A DNA stretch of 36,599 nt from a candidate division KSB1 bacterium (GTDB lineage: Bacteria; Zhuqueibacterota; JdFR-76; DREG01). Where the stretch lies: contig JADFJB010000034.1 of assembly GCA_022566355.1 (NCBI GenBank), positions 1 to 36,599 of the forward strand. The letters are read 5' to 3'. Position numbers and translations under genes: made by a program. The notes under the pieces were generated by a model. That model did not search any database. It was given only the letters and a program-made list of their open reading frames with translations, and was not told the origin of the DNA. Shown here one piece after another: positions 25,036-32,662 of this stretch (the stretch's first letter is position 1; each line of letters starts with the position of its first letter).

Positions 25036-27174
25036 TCAAGAACTCTGCCCAAGTCCTGCCAAATCCAACAAAAAGCAATAAATAAACGCAGTCTCACGGT
25101 ATCGCTTATATCGGCCTGAAGCGCCGCCATGACCGGCATCCATATTGATTTTCAGCAGAAGTCTGTTGTTATCCGTTTTCATCGCACGTAGTTTTGCGAC
25201 CCATTTTGCCGGTTCCCAATATTGAACCTGTGAATCATGAAGGCCGGTTGTTACCAGCAAATTGGGATAATTTTTGGCTTCAACATTATCATAAGGTGAA
25301 TAAGACAGCATATAATCGTAATATTCTTTCTTGTTAGGATCGCCCCACTCATCGTATTCGCTGGTGGTTAGGGGAATGTCCGGATCCAGCATAGTGGTAA
25401 CAACGTCAACCCAGGGAACGCGAGTGATTATACCATTGAACAAATCCGGAGCCATATTCATCACGGCGCCGACTAAAAGTCCACCTGCGCTGCCGCCCAT
25501 GGCAAACATTTTTTCCGGATTGGTATAATTCTCCTCAACCAGGTATTCTCCGCAGTCGATAAAGTCAGTGAAAGTATTTTTCTTCTTCAATAATTTACCA
25601 TCCTCATACCAATACCGTCCCATCTCTTGTCCACCACGAATATGCGCGATTGCATAAATGAAACCGCGATCCAGTAAACTGAGCCTGGCAGAATTGAACG
25701 TTGCATTCATACTGGAGCCATAAGAGCCATAACCGTAAAGGAGAAGCGGATTTTTGCCATTTTTCTCGATCCCTTTTCGATATACAATTGAAATCGGAAT
25801 TTGTACGCCGTCATCGGTAGTTGCGTATAAACGGTCGGTCACATAATCATTGGAATCAAATCCACCCAAAACATCTTCCTGCTTGAGCAATGTTTTTTCA
25901 CGAGTATTCATATCGTAGTCGAATGTTGAGTTCGGCGTGGTCAAGGAAGTGTATCCATATCGCAGGACGTTTGTATTAATATCCGGATTGGTGCTGATAT
26001 AAGCCAGGTAAGTGGGTTCGCCGAAATCCAGGTAATGTTCTTTACTTCCATCCCAGGGCATAACATGGAGCTGTGCCAAACCATTCTTCCGTTCAGAGAG
26101 CACAAGGTGATCGGTAAAGATCTCGAAGCCATTGAAAAGAACATCATCTCGATGTGGAATAACTTCTTTCCAATTGTTTTTCGAAGTATTGGTAATGGGC
26201 GTTTCCATCAAGCGAAAGTTTTTCGCATTTAGATTTGTCCGCACATAAAATTTATCCTTGAAATGATCCACATCATATTCGTGATCTCTTTCTCTTTTCA
26301 AAAATACCTTGAATTTTCCATTTGGATTACTTGCATCCAGGTAGCGATATTCGGAGCTAAGGGTTTGGTTCGAGCCAATCATCAAGTATTTTTTTGATTT
26401 GGTCTTAAAAATGAAGCAGGAAAATGTATCATCCGTTTCATTAAAAATGAGCTCATCGTTTGCCGGGTCTGTACCCAACACATGCTTGTAAATCTGGTTG
26501 GAACGGAGCGTTTCCAAATCTTTCCTGGTATAGAAGATTGTCTTATTATCGTTAGCCCAGGCGGCATTGCCGGTCACATTGGCGATTTTGTCTTCATAGA
26601 TTTCACCGGTATCTAAATTTTTAAACTGCAGCGTGTATAATCTCCTGCCAACAGTATCCACAGAAAAAGCAAGAAGGTTTTGTCCGGAACTCACATATCG
26701 TCCCCGAACCGAACAGAATTCATGCCCTTCAGCTATCTCGTTCGCATTCACCATAATTTCTTCTTTGCCATCCATAGAGCCTTTTTTGCGGCAATAAATG
26801 GGGTATTCCTTACCGTCTTCATAGCGTGTGTAATAATAATAATCATCTGATTTGTAAGGAACCGATTGATCGGTCTGCTTGATCCGGCCTTTAATCTCTT
26901 CGAATAATTCATCTTCGAGTTTATTTGTATGAGCCGTCATGGCATTGGTGTATTCATTCTCGGCTGTGAGATAATCGATCACTTCCTGGTCCTCGCGTTC
27001 TTTTAGCCAATAGTAGTTGTCGATCCGAATATCATCATGGATTTTCAACTCCTTCGGCTCGATTTTCGCAATAGGAGGTTCCAGGTTTGTAGGCATGGTC
27101 TCAACCTTTGCCGATTGACAGCTTGTAATAAACAAACAACACCCTATTACCAGAAATGGGATAGTATAACGCAT
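25036..27174 (-). CDS. S9A prolyl oligopeptidase / oligopeptidase B-like lipoprotein
   Basis: The 712-aa serine peptidase has a lipoprotein signal (residues 1-19, lipobox FITSC). An N-terminal lead-in (PKELKIHDDIRIDNYYWLKE) is followed by a beta-propeller (about 90-430) and an alpha/beta-hydrolase domain. The catalytic triad is readable: Ser562 in GGSAGG, Asp647 in GLHDSQV and His682 in AGHGGASGR. The GASGRY context and RGGQEMGRYWYEDGK are typical of oligopeptidase B (PtrB), which cuts short peptides after basic residues. Most PtrB proteins are cytosolic; here it should be anchored in the envelope. It is part of a minus-strand row of exported hydrolases and has its own terminator. Confidence 0.92.
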   Translation of the reverse strand: MRYTIPFLVIGCCLFITSCQSAKVETMPTNLEPPIAKIEPKELKIHDDIRIDNYYWLKEREDQEVIDYLTAENEYTNAMTAHTNKLEDELFEEIKGRIKQTDQSVPYKSDDYYYYTRYEDGKEYPIYCRKKGSMDGKEEIMVNANEIAEGHEFCSVRGRYVSSGQNLLAFSVDTVGRRLYTLQFKNLDTGEIYEDKIANVTGNAAWANDNKTIFYTRKDLETLRSNQIYKHVLGTDPANDELIFNETDDTFSCFIFKTKSKKYLMIGSNQTLSSEYRYLDASNPNGKFKVFLKRERDHEYDVDHFKDKFYVRTNLNAKNFRLMETPITNTSKNNWKEVIPHRDDVLFNGFEIFTDHLVLSERKNGLAQLHVMPWDGSKEHYLDFGEPTYLAYISTNPDINTNVLRYGYTSLTTPNSTFDYDMNTREKTLLKQEDVLGGFDSNDYVTDRLYATTDDGVQIPISIVYRKGIEKNGKNPLLLYGYGSYGSSMNATFNSARLSLLDRGFIYAIAHIRGGQEMGRYWYEDGKLLKKKNTFTDFIDCGEYLVEENYTNPEKMFAMGGSAGGLLVGAVMNMAPDLFNGIITRVPWVDVVTTMLDPDIPLTTSEYDEWGDPNKKEYYDYMLSYSPYDNVEAKNYPNLLVTTGLHDSQVQYWEPAKWVAKLRAMKTDNNRLLLKINMDAGHGGASGRYKRYRETAFIYCFLLDLAGLGQSS

Positions 27175-27406
27175 AATGATCTCCTTTCATTTATGAAAAA
27201 AATCAAATAAAAAGTGGTGAGATTTGTAAGATTTAAAAGCCATATAATGGAAAGATTCTCACTCATTTATTCTACAATGTAAGAAACAAGGTTTAGCAAT
27301 GCAATGTAAATGGTTGTTCGAGTTTTTATCACTTTTTCTCCTATTTTACTCTTTCGAACTTTGCAGTGAATATTTCAGGTTAGATATCGAAATTAGAATT
27401 TTAGTC

Positions 27407-28384
27407 TTATCTACCTTTAATTCCTCTAACCGCACCTGCAATTAAATTATAGGCTGCTTTTAAGGACAATTGATCTTTGTCATCGATCGGATATGACGCA
27501 ATGCCAATTGCGGATGTTTTTTCATATTTGAACATCAATTCCAAGGCAGCGGCTAACTCCTTGCTGGTAGGGCCATTGGGAACTGTGAGGGGGTGTCCCA
27601 TTACTTCCTTTGGGTCCAAAACATCCATATCGATGTGGATATATATTTTGTCTGTTAACCCGCTCAATCTCTTCATTTGATGATGGATATTGTCTGTTAA
27701 ATTTCGGATATCATCAGTTGAAATCATTTCGATTAATGAATTGTCGAAGCGCTCCTGCTCCAATGGATCAGTATCTCTTAACGCACCCATGACAATATAT
27801 TTTTCCGGAATTGCCGGATCCAAACCCGATTGCAAACGCATTCGCGTCAGACAATGACCGGCTGCAATCGCGACAGGCATGCCACCAAGCATGCCACTGA
27901 GTGTGGTTTCCGGTGTATTGAAATCACCGTGCGCGTCGATAAAAACCAGGCCGATTCTTAATGGTCGTTTACTTGTACCTGAATGCTGCAATCCGGCAAG
28001 CATTCCCATTAAGGAACTACAGTTATTTAAGAGTCCCACATTAAAATTGCCGTCTCTTTCGTTTTTTGCAACCCATTGCCCCAACCGGTTATTGGCATAA
28101 CCAAATTTATTCCAGACGCCATATTCTTTTTCTTCTTCCTTTGATAATTGTACGTTGGAAATGTTTACTATTTTGCCACCCATTCCTGAAAGAATATCTT
28201 TCAGCCCGCTATGTTCCAATATGTCTGGTCCTTTGGATATAGGCGAGCCGCTACGATCTCCTTTGTATGGATTTTTGACCAGGGCTATTTTTATTTTACC
28301 ATCATTGTCTATGTATTTTTGAGCATAAACATTAATTGGAATACTCAAAAGACAAATTATGGCGAAGGCAAATATTTTTTTCAT
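27407..28384 (-). CDS. Exported arginase/agmatinase-family (ureohydrolase) protein
   Basis: The 325-aa product has the ureohydrolase fold and binuclear-manganese motifs: DAHGD (Asp150, His152, Asp154) and DMDVLDP (Asp252, Asp254). The usual first metal ligand, His in GGDH, is replaced by Cys122 in LLNNCSSLMG. A clear signal peptide (MKKIFAFAIICLLSIPINVYAQ) precedes the domain, which is unusual because arginases and agmatinases are normally cytosolic. The frame opens at 28396, but GAGG 6 nt before the ATG at 28382-28384 and the signal peptide fix the later start. The reaction may be hydrolysis of a guanidino compound to urea, but the ligand change makes this uncertain. Its stop-to-start distance to the amidohydrolase gene upstream is 43 bp, so the two may be cotranscribed. 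Confidence 0.85.
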   Translation of the reverse strand: MKKIFAFAIICLLSIPINVYAQKYIDNDGKIKIALVKNPYKGDRSGSPISKGPDILEHSGLKDILSGMGGKIVNISNVQLSKEEEKEYGVWNKFGYANNRLGQWVAKNERDGNFNVGLLNNCSSLMGMLAGLQHSGTSKRPLRIGLVFIDAHGDFNTPETTLSGMLGGMPVAIAAGHCLTRMRLQSGLDPAIPEKYIVMGALRDTDPLEQERFDNSLIEMISTDDIRNLTDNIHHQMKRLSGLTDKIYIHIDMDVLDPKEVMGHPLTVPNGPTSKELAAALELMFKYEKTSAIGIASYPIDDKDQLSLKAAYNLIAGAVRGIKGR

Positions 28385-28427
28385 TGATGACCTCATTTTT
28401 AAGATTGAATTAACGATTTAGATCCCT

Positions 28428-30314
28428 CTAATTGGCTGGATTTTTCTTTAGTTCAAATCCGGGTTTCTGGTATTGAATCTTTCCACCAACCATAGTAAAA
28501 AGAATTTTCGAATTCATTTGTAATAATTCTTCATTTTCTATATTCAACAGATCGGCATCCAGGATAACTAAATCTGCAAGTTTGCCGACTTGAAGGGAGC
28601 CGCGAATAGGGTCGTCATAGGTCAGATATGCCCCGTTGATGGTATATGTTTTCAGTGCTGCCAGAAGTGGTATCCGCTGTTCAGGGCCATGAACCTCACC
28701 TGATAATTGATGTCGTCTTGTACGCATTTGGTAAATGCCAATCCAGGGATCGGGAGAATTATTCGGATAATCAGATCCGGATGCCATTCGGATTCCGGCA
28801 TCCAGAAATGTTTTGTAGGGTGTATGTCGCGACATTCTTTCCGGACCAATATTTCGCAGGAAGGAGTCTCCTTCAAAGTAAAGATTTGCCGGATTGATAG
28901 CAGCGATGATGCCGTATCTGGCCATTTCTTCAATCACTGCAGTATTTGGCTCATCAGGCAGATAACAGTGAATGATACTCCATCTCAAGTCAGCATTAGA
29001 ATCTTCTTTTTTAATCTGGTCCATAAGGATTTTATAAGCATCCACAGTTTGTCGAATAGCCGCATCTCCACAGGCATGGGTATGCAACTCCCAGCCATAA
29101 TTAGTGAGTTTGTTGAATTGTTCGAATCTATAATTAAAATCAGGATCTCGAAAAGCACCGTAGTTTTCACCACCCAATGGATCTTCAGGTATGGACAAGA
29201 ATGGCACCGAAACTGCTGCACTTCTGGAACCGATGCCTCCATCAGCGGAGATTTTAGCTCCACGAATTCGAAACATTTCGTTGCCAATATTATGAAATCC
29301 TAAAGCCTTAAGGCGATTTTCTATCTGTTTGGGATCACCCAAACCGGTTGGATCACCGCTGCGATACCAGCCATCGTAGATATTCACCCTGACCGGTAGG
29401 TTGCCGGTATCATACGCTGCTTGATAAATCTTGGTAACACTGCCCATTCTGGAACCTGCCTCGACAATGCTTGTGATTCCCAGTGAGGATAGTACTTCCA
29501 AACCCAGGATAAGGCTTTCTACTTTTTGCTTAAAGGATTGTTCAGGGATTACTTTTGAAATCAATAAAGGTGCTTTGGTGCCAACGAAGACACCGTTTGG
29601 CAGGCCAGAATCCGGGTCTCGAAAAATAATATCTCCAGCCTCAAACTCGGCTGGATCTTCTTTAAACCATGTAGGGTGGGTAGATGGATCATCGAAATCA
29701 ATGCCAAGCAGCTCGAAGACTTTGGTGTTTACTGCAATTCCATTATAAATGCGTTCTAGTGAGACCGGAATGTCTCGGGAAACATGGTCCAATTCATGGC
29801 GATTGGCCATGCGTTTTTCCACAAGCCGATCCTGGGTCCATCCCAGGCCGAATAGCCATTTCCCCATCTCTCCGGTGGTTGGATATTCCCAACCATCGAG
29901 ATTATTTTCTTTTTTGAGTTTGTCGAGGCGGTCTTTCAGTAATCGCTCGATATCAGCTATATTTTTGGCAGGTTCCATATTGACTGCATAATATTGCTGA
30001 AAACCGAGGTCGCGTACATGAATGTGAGTTTCGTTGATTCCGGGAATGATCGTTCGTCCACCAAGATCATACGATTTTGTTGAGGATCCCTTGAAACGCT
30101 CCATATCCTGATCTGAGCCAACAGCTATAATTTTATTTCCCAAGACCGCAATAGCGCTAGATTGAGGATTACTCTCATCCATAGTTAAGATTTTTGCGTT
30201 GGTATAAATCAGGTCTGCTTTTAGATTTGTTTGAGCTAAAGATGAATGAGATGCTAAAAATGAAACACTTAGGAGGAATAAGGTTGACAAAACTATTTTT
30301 TGAAGTTTAGGCAT
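28428..30314 (-). CDS. Exported amidohydrolase, YtcJ-like (paralog A)
   Basis: The 628-aa product is a TIM-barrel metal-dependent hydrolase of the YtcJ/COG1574 group. It has the HxH pair in ETHIHV (His97, His99), later ligands HTHACGDAA and SIIHCY, and the Asp in GSDYPNNSPDPW. The C-terminal composite beta-sandwich reads GSLQVGKLADLVILD. The frame extends 20 codons upstream to a TTG, but the signal peptide (MPKLQKIVLSTLFLL to SLAQ) starts at ATG 30312-30314, so that start is used even though its ribosome-binding site is weak. It is the most divergent of the three YtcJ-like paralogs here and about 50 residues longer. Substrate unknown; amides or formamide-like compounds are usual. Confidence 0.88.
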   Translation of the reverse strand: MPKLQKIVLSTLFLLSVSFLASHSSLAQTNLKADLIYTNAKILTMDESNPQSSAIAVLGNKIIAVGSDQDMERFKGSSTKSYDLGGRTIIPGINETHIHVRDLGFQQYYAVNMEPAKNIADIERLLKDRLDKLKKENNLDGWEYPTTGEMGKWLFGLGWTQDRLVEKRMANRHELDHVSRDIPVSLERIYNGIAVNTKVFELLGIDFDDPSTHPTWFKEDPAEFEAGDIIFRDPDSGLPNGVFVGTKAPLLISKVIPEQSFKQKVESLILGLEVLSSLGITSIVEAGSRMGSVTKIYQAAYDTGNLPVRVNIYDGWYRSGDPTGLGDPKQIENRLKALGFHNIGNEMFRIRGAKISADGGIGSRSAAVSVPFLSIPEDPLGGENYGAFRDPDFNYRFEQFNKLTNYGWELHTHACGDAAIRQTVDAYKILMDQIKKEDSNADLRWSIIHCYLPDEPNTAVIEEMARYGIIAAINPANLYFEGDSFLRNIGPERMSRHTPYKTFLDAGIRMASGSDYPNNSPDPWIGIYQMRTRRHQLSGEVHGPEQRIPLLAALKTYTINGAYLTYDDPIRGSLQVGKLADLVILDADLLNIENEELLQMNSKILFTMVGGKIQYQKPGFELKKNPAN

Positions 30315-30464
30315 TTTTTTATGGCTTTGACTGATTCCATCGATCCAGAAGACTGCGTGAAAACAGGATTTCAATGAAAAAAAGGTTTGAAATGGTTACC
30401 TCATTATAGAATTCATTCGCACTCACAAATAAAGTTGTGTGCTTCTATATTATTATATTATTAA

Positions 30465-30570
30465 TTAACCTGGATAATTCATGAACCTTATCACTGTCAT
30501 CCAGTAGCGACGGGATGACACTTTTGAAACTTCAAGCTTAATACTATAATTCATGAATAGTGCAGGTTAA
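30465..30570. mobile_element. MITE-like element, 106 bp, with nested palindrome
   Basis: The ends are imperfect 21-bp terminal inverted repeats (30465-30485 and 30550-30570): TTAACCTG...ATTCATGAA on the left and its inverse TTCATGAAT...CAGGTTAA on the right. In the middle is a second palindrome, GTCATCC (30496-30502) and GGATGAC (30513-30519). There is no coding capacity. Related single arms are at 9421-9450 and, more weakly, 342-370. The matching transposase is not obvious; the RAYT here uses a different palindrome. Confidence 0.65.
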
Positions 30571-30591
30571 CAAAGGCTCATTACTAGTGAA

Positions 30592-30652
30592 TCCTACGAA
30601 TTCATTCGTGGGAATAAGTAAATCCTAAAAGAATCTAACCGTTTTAACGGTT
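30592..30652. repeat. Two tight hairpins downstream of amidohydrolase B
   Basis: TCCTACGAAT (30592-30601) and ATTCGTGGGA (30604-30613) pair with one mismatch around a 2-nt spacer. AACCGTT (30637-30643) and AACGGTT (30646-30652) pair perfectly. The second lies about 50 bp after the stop of the gene at 30701-32371 and could help end its transcript, but only a weak T run follows. Confidence 0.55.
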
Positions 30653-30660
30653 TCCCAACT

Positions 30661-30697
30661 CATTTTCACACAACCTTTCCAGGCGATGGAATCAATA
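30661..30697. repeat. Direct repeat flanking amidohydrolase B, copy 1
   Basis: CATTTTCACACAACCTTTCC followed by a GCGATGGAATCAATA tail resembles 32410-32445 (CATTTCACACAACCTCTC, then ACGATGAAATCAGTA). The two copies bracket the gene at 30701-32371 almost exactly. Confidence 0.6.
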
Positions 30698-30700
30698 TAA

Positions 30701-32371
30701 TTACCGTGTAAAAACAACCTTCCCGCTGACAAGGGTCATCATGGCTTGCGTTTCAAGGATTTCTTCCGCAGGAATAATCATTATATCTTTAGAAAGCACA
30801 ACCAAATCCGCTAATTTACCAGGGGTAATCGATCCCAAAACATCTTCTTCGAAACTTGCGTAAGCCGCATCGAGTGTATAGCTTTTTAATGCTTCCAATC
30901 TAGTCAAACGTTGATCGGGATACCATCCACCTGCTGGTTTACCTTCCCGATCCTGGCGTGTAACGGCAGCATGGATACCCATAAACGGACTAAACGTGCG
31001 CCTGCCTTCATCCGAACCGCCAACAATTCGGATGCCGTTATTGAGGAAAGTTCGCCAGGCATATCCTCCTTTAATTCGTTCCGGTCCAACACGTTTTTCC
31101 GCCCACGGCATATCCAATGTGCAATGCATCCACTGAAACGAGGCGATTAAATTCAGTTTCGAAAAGCGGGGGATATCCTCCAATGCTACAATTTGAGCGT
31201 GTTCCACGCGAATGCGATGATCTTTGACCGGATTTTCCTGCAATGCTTTTTCTACCTCATCCAGTACGATTCGATTGCCGCGATCACCGATGGCATGTAA
31301 TGCTACATTAAAACCATTTGCCAGGCATTTACTTACAATTTGATAAACCTGGTCGCCGGGAACACGAATCACCCCAGTCGCAGAGGGCTCATCGCTGTAG
31401 GGCGCAAGCAGGGCAGCCCCGCGTGCTCCTAAAGCGCCATCAATGGAAAGCTTAACACCTCTTATAGTCAACCGATGATTCCCCTCGGCTATGACTGGCC
31501 CTGCATTTATAAAATCGTCCAGCAATTCTCCTGTTCGCCACATTCGCACATAGCCATTTATCCGGAACGGAAACTGGTTTTCGGCAATTAACTCGCGGTA
31601 GGTGTTAACTACTTCCATACTGGTTCCCATGTCGTGAGCGCCGGTAAAACCGTAGGAATGGGCCAATTGGATAGATTTTCTAATGCTTTCTTTGAGGCTC
31701 TCTTGTTGTTGTGGTGGAATAACATTTCGAACCAGCCATTGTGCATTTTCGATAAGGATGCCCGTAGGTTTGCCATCTTCGTCACGCTGAATGATGCCGT
31801 CGTCCGGATCAGGTCTGTCTTTAGTAATACCAGCGGTTTGCAGCGCTTTACTGTTTAGCCAACTGGCATGACTATGCATGCCAACAAATGATACCGGATT
31901 GTTGGGTGCCACCCGATCCAAATCTGCAGCAGTAGGCCAATCCTCAACTCCCCAGTTGGCTAGATGCCAGCCGGAGCCAGTCAGCCATTCTCCGGCAGGT
32001 AAACGCTGCACTCGTCTTTTAATTAAAGTCAACGCTTCCGCAAGACTGCGAGTATCATCTAACTCGACAATATTGCTTCGATCTGCTCCCAATCTGGCAA
32101 AGTGGAGGTGTCCATCTACCAGGCCGGGAACCACTGTTTTACCTTTCAGATCGATTTCTTCAGTTTGATCTCCCTTGTATTGATTGATCTCTTCGTTGCT
32201 GCCGACTGCCAGGAAATTCTCACCTTTTATGGCAATGGCCTCGGCCTTGGGATAATTCTCGTCTACGGTGACGATATTACCATTAATGAGAATTAAATCG
32301 GCATTTTTATTTGCTGAGCAGCTTATACTGATTAGAGCAATAAAGCAAGTATATTTTAATGATTTAATCAT
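30701..32371 (-). CDS. Amidohydrolase lipoprotein, YtcJ-like (paralog B)
   Basis: The 556-aa product has a short lipoprotein signal with Cys18 (ISISC). The YtcJ-type barrel has HxH in DGHLHF (His88, His90), GEWLTGSGWH, the later His in HAIGDRGN and VEHAQ, and the Asp in GGSDEGRR. The C-terminus has GSITPGKLADLVVLSKDIM. It is much closer to paralog C (34741-36474) than to A: both share GEW(L/I)TG(S/R)GWH and the KLAD(L/I)VVLSKDIM.IP.EEIL ending. It is expected to act in the envelope; substrate unknown. The gene is bracketed by ~37-bp direct repeats, consistent with duplication or insertion as a unit. Confidence 0.9.
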   Translation of the reverse strand: MIKSLKYTCFIALISISCSANKNADLILINGNIVTVDENYPKAEAIAIKGENFLAVGSNEEINQYKGDQTEEIDLKGKTVVPGLVDGHLHFARLGADRSNIVELDDTRSLAEALTLIKRRVQRLPAGEWLTGSGWHLANWGVEDWPTAADLDRVAPNNPVSFVGMHSHASWLNSKALQTAGITKDRPDPDDGIIQRDEDGKPTGILIENAQWLVRNVIPPQQQESLKESIRKSIQLAHSYGFTGAHDMGTSMEVVNTYRELIAENQFPFRINGYVRMWRTGELLDDFINAGPVIAEGNHRLTIRGVKLSIDGALGARGAALLAPYSDEPSATGVIRVPGDQVYQIVSKCLANGFNVALHAIGDRGNRIVLDEVEKALQENPVKDHRIRVEHAQIVALEDIPRFSKLNLIASFQWMHCTLDMPWAEKRVGPERIKGGYAWRTFLNNGIRIVGGSDEGRRTFSPFMGIHAAVTRQDREGKPAGGWYPDQRLTRLEALKSYTLDAAYASFEEDVLGSITPGKLADLVVLSKDIMIIPAEEILETQAMMTLVSGKVVFTR

Positions 32372-32409
32372 GGCTAAGTCTCTTTTTGAATTCTAATAAC
32401 AATTATGTC

Positions 32410-32445
32410 CATTTCACACAACCTCTCAAAACGATGAAATCAGTA
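32410..32445. repeat. Direct repeat flanking amidohydrolase B, copy 2
   Basis: See the matching copy at 30661-30697. It lies 39 bp before the start codon of the amidohydrolase gene, so it may overlap that gene's promoter or leader. Confidence 0.6.
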
Positions 32446-32470
32446 TTTCACGTTAGTTGTCTGCCGTCTC

Positions 32471-32531
32471 AGCCAAGGAGATTGCCACGTCGTCTTTCGA
32501 CTTCGTCTCAAGGACTCCTTGCAATGACACG
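32471..32531. repeat. REP-like nested palindrome
   Basis: Outer arms CAAGGAG (32474-32480) and CTCCTTG (32515-32521) enclose an inner GTCG/CGAC hairpin (32489-32492 and 32498-32501). With GAGATTGCCACG on one end and GCAATGACA on the other, it resembles the GTCATTGC...GCAATCTC class of short palindromic repeats seen in many bacterial genomes. Confidence 0.7.
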
Positions 32532-32570
32532 GTTCTTGATGTTTATTTTTCTTTTTTCTTTTTTACTTTG

Positions 32571-32626
32571 TGCCTATGTGCCTATGTGCCTATGTGCCTA
32601 TGTGCCTATGTGCCTTTGTTACTTTT
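32571..32626. repeat. 8-nt tandem repeat (TGCCTATG)5 plus degenerate copies
   Basis: Five perfect copies occupy 32571-32610, followed by tgcctttg and weaker units. On the minus strand the unit is ggcacata, the same family as the tract at 5-68, and the flanking sequence (gtaacaaa) is shared too. Confidence 0.95.
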
Positions 32627-32639
32627 GTTCGTTTCGCAT

Positions 32640-32662
32640 CTGCCGTCTCACGTCTCACGTCA
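32640..32662. repeat. 7-nt repeat abutting the amidohydrolase stop codon
   Basis: Units ctgccgt, ctcacgt and ctcacgt run into the stop codon of the minus-strand gene (complement of tca at 32660-32662). It is the same family as 23700-23731. Confidence 0.7.

Noticed and set aside
28707-29303. Plus-strand 198-codon frame inside amidohydrolase A
   Set aside because: Antisense of a well-supported gene; no domain or start signal.
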